The position numbers and the translations under genes are program-made. From assembly GCA_047971685.1 (NCBI GenBank), contig JBKDZW010000003.1, positions 46,443-110,442 on the forward strand: a DNA stretch of 64,000 bases. The letters run 5' to 3'. How positions within the stretch are numbered: the first letter of the stretch is position 1; the number at the start of each line of letters is the position of its first letter. Origin of the DNA: JAJXWB01 sp047971685 (GTDB lineage Bacteria; Pseudomonadota; Alphaproteobacteria; Rhizobiales; Beijerinckiaceae). Shown piece by piece: positions 59,123 through 64,000 of this stretch. The notes below the pieces were generated by a model. It made no database searches. It was not told where the DNA came from and saw only the letters and a list, made by a program, of their open reading frames with translations.

Positions 59123-60406
59123 TTACAGGCGTCTTACGCGCGGCGCCGCCTTGCGCCCGTCGAGCGCCAGATGCGTGATCGCCCAGACCAGCGCGTCGAG
59201 CCGATCCGGACTTGCGCCGCCCACAAGACCATCGGGGCCGAAGGCGCACATTTCATCTTCGAGGTCAGGAAAGGCGCCGACATGGCGCACACGGTTCTGC
59301 TCGTAAAGCAGGGCGACCGGCGAGGCGCGCAGATATTTGCCGCGCGAGGCGCGCACTTTCACAACGGGCGTCTGCGCATCGGCCTGCGCGATGACGGCGG
59401 CCACCATATCGCCGCCCTGATTGACTTCGGCGACGAGGGCGTCCGCCTCCAGGTCGCGATAGAGCGCAACGGCGCGCGCCGCCCATTCCGCAGGACGCGC
59501 GGCGGGCAGAGTGGCGTCGGCAAGCACATGGACGAGGCCTGCCCCGTCAACGCCGGCAGCGACGATCCCGCATTTGTCGGCGCGCGCGTGAGATGCTGCG
59601 GGCGGATCGACGGCCACGACAATTCTGGCAAGCGGCGGCGCGCGCTCGATGCGCGCGCGCTCGATAATTTCGCGGGACCAGAGAGCGTCGGGGCGTTCTT
59701 CGACGATGGCGCCGTCAATCTCCTGGCGGCCGAGCCGCGTGCCGCCGTAACGCTGCTCGATCGCATGTAAAAATCCGGGAGCAAGATTGGCGGCGTTGGC
59801 GCGGGTGGAGGCGCGCGTCACGACATTGGCGGGATCGGCCATCAGCTTCTTCAACAGGCCAAGCGGGCGCGGCGTGGTCGTCACCATCACGCGCGGCCAG
59901 TCGCCGAGACGCAGAGAAAATTGCAACATGTCCCAGGTCTCCTGCGCATAGCGCCATTTGGCCACCTCGTCGCACCAGGCGACATCGAATTGCGGTCCGC
60001 GCAGGGCCTCGGGGTCTTCGGCGGAATAAACCTGCGCAATCGCGCCGTTGCGCCAGGCAAGACGCCGGCGCGAGGCCTCCCAATGCGGACGTTCCCATTT
60101 GTCATGCGCAGCGAGCACGCCCGACACGCCTTCCACCATCACGTCGCGCGCATCGGCCCAGGTCTCGCCGATCAGCGCGATGCGGCTTGCCGGAGCGTGT
60201 GCGAAGTCGATGAATCCTGCGGCGACGCCGCGTACCCATTCGGCGCCGGCGCGCGTTTTTCCCGCCCCGCGACCGCCGACGAACAGCCAGGCGCGCCAGC
60301 GCGCGCCGTTGTTTGCCGCAGGCGGCGGCAATTGCTGTTTTCGCGCGCGAAACTCGAAAAGAGAGAGGATTGCCTCGAGTTCTTCCGACGAAAAATCCGC
60401 AAACAA
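59123..60406 (-). CDS. GTA terminase large subunit (RcGTA g2-like)
   Basis: DNA-packaging motor of 427 residues from the TTG at 60406. Walker A is VGGRGAGKTRAG, Walker B with catalytic acid is FDVAWCDEVAKW, the coupling motif TTTPRPL is present, and the nuclease domain shows VVAVDPPAASHA and EVNQGGDM. The TTG was preferred to an ATG at 60517 because it follows the small-subunit stop by one base with a purine-rich site before it and gives the usual family N-terminus (FADFSSEELEAILSLFEF); the ATG would overlap the small subunit by 110 bases. Confidence 0.92.
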   Translation of the reverse strand: MFADFSSEELEAILSLFEFRARKQQLPPPAANNGARWRAWLFVGGRGAGKTRAGAEWVRGVAAGFIDFAHAPASRIALIGETWADARDVMVEGVSGVLAAHDKWERPHWEASRRRLAWRNGAIAQVYSAEDPEALRGPQFDVAWCDEVAKWRYAQETWDMLQFSLRLGDWPRVMVTTTPRPLGLLKKLMADPANVVTRASTRANAANLAPGFLHAIEQRYGGTRLGRQEIDGAIVEERPDALWSREIIERARIERAPPLARIVVAVDPPAASHARADKCGIVAAGVDGAGLVHVLADATLPAARPAEWAARAVALYRDLEADALVAEVNQGGDMVAAVIAQADAQTPVVKVRASRGKYLRASPVALLYEQNRVRHVGAFPDLEDEMCAFGPDGLVGGASPDRLDALVWAITHLALDGRKAAPRVRRL

Positions 60407-60407
60407 T

Positions 60408-60965
60408 TCAGGAATCTTCCCTTTCCTCGCGCAATCGATCAATCCGTCGCGCAAGTTCGCGCCGTAATTCGGCGAGATCGAGTGGGGGAGCATCGTCGCC
60501 GCCGTCGCGTCGATCATGGGAGCCCGTATCCTTTTCCAATTGCCGTAAACTGGCGAGCGTGCGCGTCAGACTGGCCATGAGACGCGCGATCTCGTCGGGG
60601 TCGGCGCCTGGCCCACGCGCCTGCGCTGCGGCCAGCGCGCCTTCGAGCTGCGCGCGAATGCGCGAGACGAGCGCCGGCGTGTCGATGCAATCATTTTCAA
60701 CCGTCGTTTTTCGCGCGACGGGTTTGGCCGGCTTTGCGCGCGCCGCCCTTTTGGTCGTTTTTGCAGGCGGCTTTTTTCTGGCAGACGGCTGACGGCGCGC
60801 ACGCCAGCCCAGCGCATGTTTCATCGCCTGTAATTTTTTCGGAGTCAGACCTTCCTCGCGCGCGATGGCGGCGATTGTTTCCGCACCGGCTTCGTAGCGC
60901 TGCTGCAATCGCGCGAGCGTTTCCGGCTGGAATTGCTCGAAGCCGCGCGTGTGGGAACTGGCCAT
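60408..60965 (-). CDS. GTA terminase small subunit-like protein (RcGTA g1-like)
   Basis: A 185-residue protein. The N-terminal part resembles a helix-turn-helix (ETIAAIAREEGLTPKKLQAM), followed by a long Lys/Arg/Ala-rich linker (residues 55-95) and a C-terminal helical oligomerisation region (DPDEIARLMASLTRTLASLR). This layout is that of GTA g1, the adaptor that in RcGTA lacks specific DNA binding, so packaging is random. First gene of the cluster; a promoter and dyad lie upstream. Confidence 0.82.
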   Translation of the reverse strand: MASSHTRGFEQFQPETLARLQQRYEAGAETIAAIAREEGLTPKKLQAMKHALGWRARRQPSARKKPPAKTTKRAARAKPAKPVARKTTVENDCIDTPALVSRIRAQLEGALAAAQARGPGADPDEIARLMASLTRTLASLRQLEKDTGSHDRRDGGDDAPPLDLAELRRELARRIDRLREEREDS

Positions 60966-61052
60966 GCCGCATGTCTCGCAATGCGCGGCAGAAGCGCCGG
61001 CGACCTTGCCGTCGCCGCGCCGCTGCAAAGCGCAAATGTGGAGTGTGGGGGA

Positions 61053-61081
61053 AACCTACCGGAGGAGCGTTACGATGTCAA
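61053..61081 (-). promoter_or_regulatory. Predicted sigma-70-type promoter of the GTA operon
   Basis: On the minus strand TTGACA (61081-61076) and TAGGTT (61058-61053) are separated by exactly 17 bases. The start of transcription would fall near 61046, about 80 bases before the terminase small subunit ATG. Confidence 0.6.
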
Positions 61082-61106
61082 GGATTATTTTCATATTCTT
61101 GACATC
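61074..61106. promoter_or_regulatory. Perfect 9-bp inverted repeat overlapping the GTA promoter -35 box
   Basis: GATGTCAAG (61074-61082) and CTTGACATC (61098-61106) form a perfect dyad around a 15-base AT-rich centre. The left arm covers the -35 hexamer TTGACA of the predicted GTA promoter. Candidate operator for a dimeric regulator. Confidence 0.6.
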
Positions 61107-61224
61107 ACATGCTCATCCCCGCATGCGACTTACCGCTTATTCGCATATCATTCAGTGTTTTGTGGTCTTGCGTCCGCAAACGCCCAAAACAGTCTATTTT
61201 CCTATCACGCCGCCCGCAAGGCTC

Positions 61225-63321
61225 CTATTGAACCAGCCGCAAGACGCCCTTGCCGGTCGCCGACGCCGCAATTTTCGTAAATGCTTCTGTCAGCGACGAG
61301 GAATTGGTCGCCAGATAGGAATAGTCCTTCTTGCTCGCGCAGGCCTCCATCGCCTTGTTCGCATCGGCCTGCTGCGCGGTGGAGAGAAAGCCGGAATGAT
61401 TGAACGTGACCGTGTAAATGACGATTCCCGCCTTCTTGGCCGCAGTGCAGGCGGCATTCAGGCGCTCGTTCATCAATTTGTTGAAGCCGGCGTATGTCCG
61501 CACATTGTTGGCGTCCCACAAGCGCGTGCCGCCGAGATAGCCATAGGCCGAATAGTCGGAGATATTGGCCGAGGATTGGGAGGAACTATTGTTGGCGTTG
61601 TCGATCAATTCGTTGACGCCGTCGGTCATCAGCACGATCACCTTCTGCAAGCCCTTGGTCTTGTAGGACTTGGCGTCGGCGAAAGGCGCATTGGGCGAGA
61701 GCGTGCGCCAGGCCCAGGACAGCCCTTCCGAGATGATCGTGCCGCCGCTCTGCCAGAAATTGAGGCCGTCGATTTTGGCCTTCACTCTTGCCTTGTCGCT
61801 GGTCAGCCGCAGGATCGGGTCGGGACAGCCCATGTTCGGGCCATAGGTATAGCCCTGCGCATCCGGCGTCTCCTTGATGATGGCAGATCTGGTCGTCTTG
61901 TCGTATTTGAGGATGAACTGGCCGGCGTTCCACCACAAATCGGAATCGTCGAGCTTGCGCCAGCGCCAGTTCGGCGGAATCGAGCCGTCGCTCAGATAAT
62001 TGTTGTGGAACCCCTGGCTGGTCGAGGAATAGGCCCCAGGCGCCGCCGCGTCCCAGGTATAGGGCGAATAATCGGGCTCGTCGGGCGCAAAATAGGGCAC
62101 ATAGAGCGAGGCCGGATCGCTTGCCGTGGGCGCGTCGTCGTTGATGTCGTAGTCCTTGCTGGCCGCGTACGAATAACTCCAGTTGGAATTGAGCCAGGTC
62201 TGCTCGTTGCGGCTGAGCCGCGTCTCGACACAGCCTTTCCAGGCGACCGGATTTCCGTCCGGCGTCAGCACGCGATTGAACAATTCGTATTGGCTCACCG
62301 TGGCGGGGTTGGAGAACCAATCGCAGCCGCCGGTCGAAAGATAGCCCCAGTCATCGCGCGCGATGGTCTGGAAGCCCTCGGGCACTTTATATTTCTTGCC
62401 GGAATTGGGGGAGGTCCAGTCGGAGGTCGTAAAGGGCGGCGTCGTGTTTGGCGTCACATCCGCGGCATAGGCGCTGGACACCCCGAACAATTCGCGCGCC
62501 AGATGACGGAGCGGCTTCAAAATGTCGAGAATGTCGCGCGCATCGCCCGTGCCGCCGGAGCCGAAGCCGGAGCTGTTGGAATCCGAGCCCCAATCGGGCT
62601 TGGAGCAGGAGCCTCTGCCCCAGCTTATCCAGGCGTTGCGCTGCCAGACGCCGTTGAACGGATTGACCGCTTTCGTGTCGATATAACTGGCGATGCTGGC
62701 GGCATCGGTAAGTCCGGGATTGACCGTCGCCACATAGGGCACGACGCTGATGCGCGCATTGCTCCCGCTTGCGTTCATGACGGCGTCGACAAGCGTGTTG
62801 GCGGCGCTCTTGAGAGCGGTCATGTTGTCGGACATCGAGCCGGTGTTGTCGAGCGCCAGCGCCAGCTCGAGAGGCTTGGCCTCGGTCACGCCATTGGTGG
62901 TGGCGCGCGCCTTCACGCTGAAACTTGCCGCGGATCTGCTTAATATCTTGCCGAAAAACATGGGCACATGGCCGGAAACCGCGACTTCGTAGAGGCCGGA
63001 CGAAACGTCGGTCTCGACAACCCTCAGTCCGAGAGCGCCCGAGGGATCCCCGAGATGGGCGTCGACCATTTCGCTGGCGATGGTTTGCCGTCTGGCCCGC
63101 CCGGCATCGGGCTGCGCGCCGACGGCCAGCACCGCCGCGTCGGCGGCGGCCTGAGCGCGAGCGACAACGCTCGTGCTGTTGGAATAATCGATGGCGGCGC
63201 CGATCATGGCGATGGCTGGAATGACGGCGATAGAGAAAATGATGGAAAACGAACCACGCTCGTCACGGCGAAGGCGCGCTACAGAAGACAGGAGTCTTCC
63301 AAAATTTCTGCTCCGAAACAT
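61225..63321 (-). CDS. TadG-like pilus assembly protein with von Willebrand A domain
   Basis: A 698-residue protein. The N-terminus is a Tad/Flp pseudopilin-like anchor (RDERGSFSIIFSIAVIPAIA with following hydrophobic helix). A vWA domain begins at LELALALDNTGSMSDNM, whose DxTxS is the metal site; VIVLMTDGVNELIDNANNSS is its second part. A large Trp/Tyr/Asn-rich insertion separates the two, and four or more cysteines suggest disulfides. It probably lies in the periplasm or on the surface as part of adhesive Flp pilus assembly. No other tad genes are in the window. AGAGGT precedes the ATG at 63321. Confidence 0.88.
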   Translation of the reverse strand: MFRSRNFGRLLSSVARLRRDERGSFSIIFSIAVIPAIAMIGAAIDYSNSTSVVARAQAAADAAVLAVGAQPDAGRARRQTIASEMVDAHLGDPSGALGLRVVETDVSSGLYEVAVSGHVPMFFGKILSRSAASFSVKARATTNGVTEAKPLELALALDNTGSMSDNMTALKSAANTLVDAVMNASGSNARISVVPYVATVNPGLTDAASIASYIDTKAVNPFNGVWQRNAWISWGRGSCSKPDWGSDSNSSGFGSGGTGDARDILDILKPLRHLARELFGVSSAYAADVTPNTTPPFTTSDWTSPNSGKKYKVPEGFQTIARDDWGYLSTGGCDWFSNPATVSQYELFNRVLTPDGNPVAWKGCVETRLSRNEQTWLNSNWSYSYAASKDYDINDDAPTASDPASLYVPYFAPDEPDYSPYTWDAAAPGAYSSTSQGFHNNYLSDGSIPPNWRWRKLDDSDLWWNAGQFILKYDKTTRSAIIKETPDAQGYTYGPNMGCPDPILRLTSDKARVKAKIDGLNFWQSGGTIISEGLSWAWRTLSPNAPFADAKSYKTKGLQKVIVLMTDGVNELIDNANNSSSQSSANISDYSAYGYLGGTRLWDANNVRTYAGFNKLMNERLNAACTAAKKAGIVIYTVTFNHSGFLSTAQQADANKAMEACASKKDYSYLATNSSSLTEAFTKIAASATGKGVLRLVQ

Positions 63322-64000
63322 AACGACCTCTAAATCAGAAGGCATCGCACGCCATCAAGCTATGCCCACACCTTGAACAACGAATAAACCCGACGCTACT
63401 CCGAGGTTAACGACTAACAACCATGAAATTTCTTAAAATATTCCCGTCATTACGTAGCGTAATTTCAAACCCGTGCGTGCAGGAAAACTCATTCTCCAGA
63501 TCGAATACATCATACCGGCGCATCCAATTGCCATGCCTCAGCTAATAGGATCGTTTCGAGCTGGAATCGAGGCTGAAAACTGTTGGCATGAACGGCGCAT
63601 TGTGCTTCACCGCTTCCGAAAGGGAGCGGCGATGAATCGGGATCGTTTCCGGCTGACGGACGCACGATTTTGAGGATAGAACCACGCTTGCCGACCGGCG
63701 CACGAGGCAAGGCCCACGCCGACAGCAGGCGCGCCATCGGCAGCATCGTGCACGTGCCGAAACCGGGCGGTCGCCGGGTTGTTGCCCGAACTTATGCCCG
63801 GACGCCAAATCCCGCATGGCGGCAAGGGCTGCGGCGGCAAGGGCTGCGGCGGCAAGGGCTGCGGCGGCAAGGGCTGCGGCGCCAATGCGATCCGCAGCCG
63901 TATGCATCGCGGCGATCGTCGGCTACTGGTTATGAGTCTGGGCCCTAATCCGACCGCCATGGCGCAATCGAAAAACTGTCGATCTGATTTTCCACGTGTG
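63322..64000. other. Intergenic stretch without a convincing gene
   Basis: About 680 bases. The first 150 are AT-rich (leader and promoter of the TadG-like gene, with a TTAACC half-site on the minus strand near 63406). The rest holds only short frames of low-complexity or basic residues, plus a 15-bp tandem repeat at 63817-63876. No tRNA or CRISPR pattern is seen. Confidence 0.6.
63817..63876. repeat. Four perfect 15-bp tandem repeats
   Basis: GGCGGCAAGGGCTGC occurs four times head to tail from 63817. It has the same period as the unrelated array at 5011-5085 and lies outside any recognised gene. Confidence 0.95.

Noticed and set aside
42317..60965. Active temperate prophage
   Set aside because: No integrase, repressor, replication or attachment site is seen, the gene order is that of RcGTA, and the short tape measure fits GTA tails.
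60949..62943. Plus-strand open frame of 664 codons opposite the TadG-like gene
   Set aside because: Composition is Gly/Arg/Val/Ile-rich without motifs, and it starts inside the GTA promoter region; the minus strand has a vWA domain and pilin-like anchor.
63473..63673. Possible 66-residue plus-strand gene
   Set aside because: No ribosome binding site or recognisable composition, and it crosses no conserved motif; treated as chance.

Overview
The window is high-GC DNA from an alphaproteobacterium, most likely of the order Hyphomicrobiales (Rhizobiales). The evidence is the set of families (a TakP-type TRAP transporter, PleC-like kinase, GlnE, FeuP/FeuQ-like pair, CycJ/CycL cytochrome c genes, and a Rhodobacter-type gene transfer agent) and the neighbourhood pleC / glnE / two-component pair / degP / cyc / feuPQ, which I remember from rhizobial genomes. 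I cannot name a genus from sequence alone.

Layout. 1-3.3 kb: TRAP transporter (small subunit cut by the window edge, large subunit, and a convergent binding protein). 3.4-10 kb: housekeeping and stress enzymes (small secreted Gly/Tyr protein, beta-hydroxyacid dehydrogenase, uracil-DNA glycosylase-like protein, metallo-beta-lactamase-fold hydrolase, glutathione transferase, DivJ/PdhS-like kinase, epoxide-hydrolase-like protein). 10-12.2 kb: late cobalamin synthesis (cobT, cobS) and a DUF1289 protein. 12.2-14.5 kb: dusA, thioesterase and TauE-like permease operon on the minus strand. 14.7-21 kb: a tightly coupled six-gene operon with a carrier protein, an acyl-CoA-dehydrogenase-like flavoprotein, an amino acid:[carrier protein] ligase (a class II synthetase relative), DUF1839, a family 2 glycosidase and a hot-dog thioesterase. 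Its product is unknown, and it is the best candidate here for an undescribed pathway. 21-26 kb: a two-gene glycosyltransferase pair and a livGFHM-type ABC transporter without a binding protein. 26-28.4 kb: twin DedA genes, a small unknown and a glyoxalase-like protein. 28.6-42.3 kb: regulation and envelope (pleC, glnE, two OmpR/EnvZ-type pairs, degP, ccmH, ccmE, a glycine-zipper lipoprotein, and a small periplasmic protein upstream of feuP).

42.3-61 kb holds a nearly complete gene transfer agent (GTA) cluster of the RcGTA type, read leftwards from a terminase small subunit at 60.96 kb through portal, prohead protease, capsid, head-tail joining proteins, tail proteins and the large tip protein to a DUF2793 protein and an endolysin. 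No integrase, repressor or replication gene is seen, and host genes flank both sides, so this looks like a domesticated particle. It has several oddities: a trypsin-like protease and a YdcH-like gene on the opposite strand, five 36-bp in-frame repeats at the N-terminus of the prohead protease, an in-frame TGA just before a plausible C-terminal tail of the portal, an endolysin fused to a membrane segment with its own internal ribosome site, and a promoter overlapping a perfect 9-bp dyad upstream of the first gene. 61.2-63.3 kb: a TadG-like protein with a von Willebrand A domain. The last 680 bases show no convincing gene.

Most calls rest on motif recognition and gene order; no database search was possible. 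Shifted starts were chosen from ribosome binding sites and family start positions.
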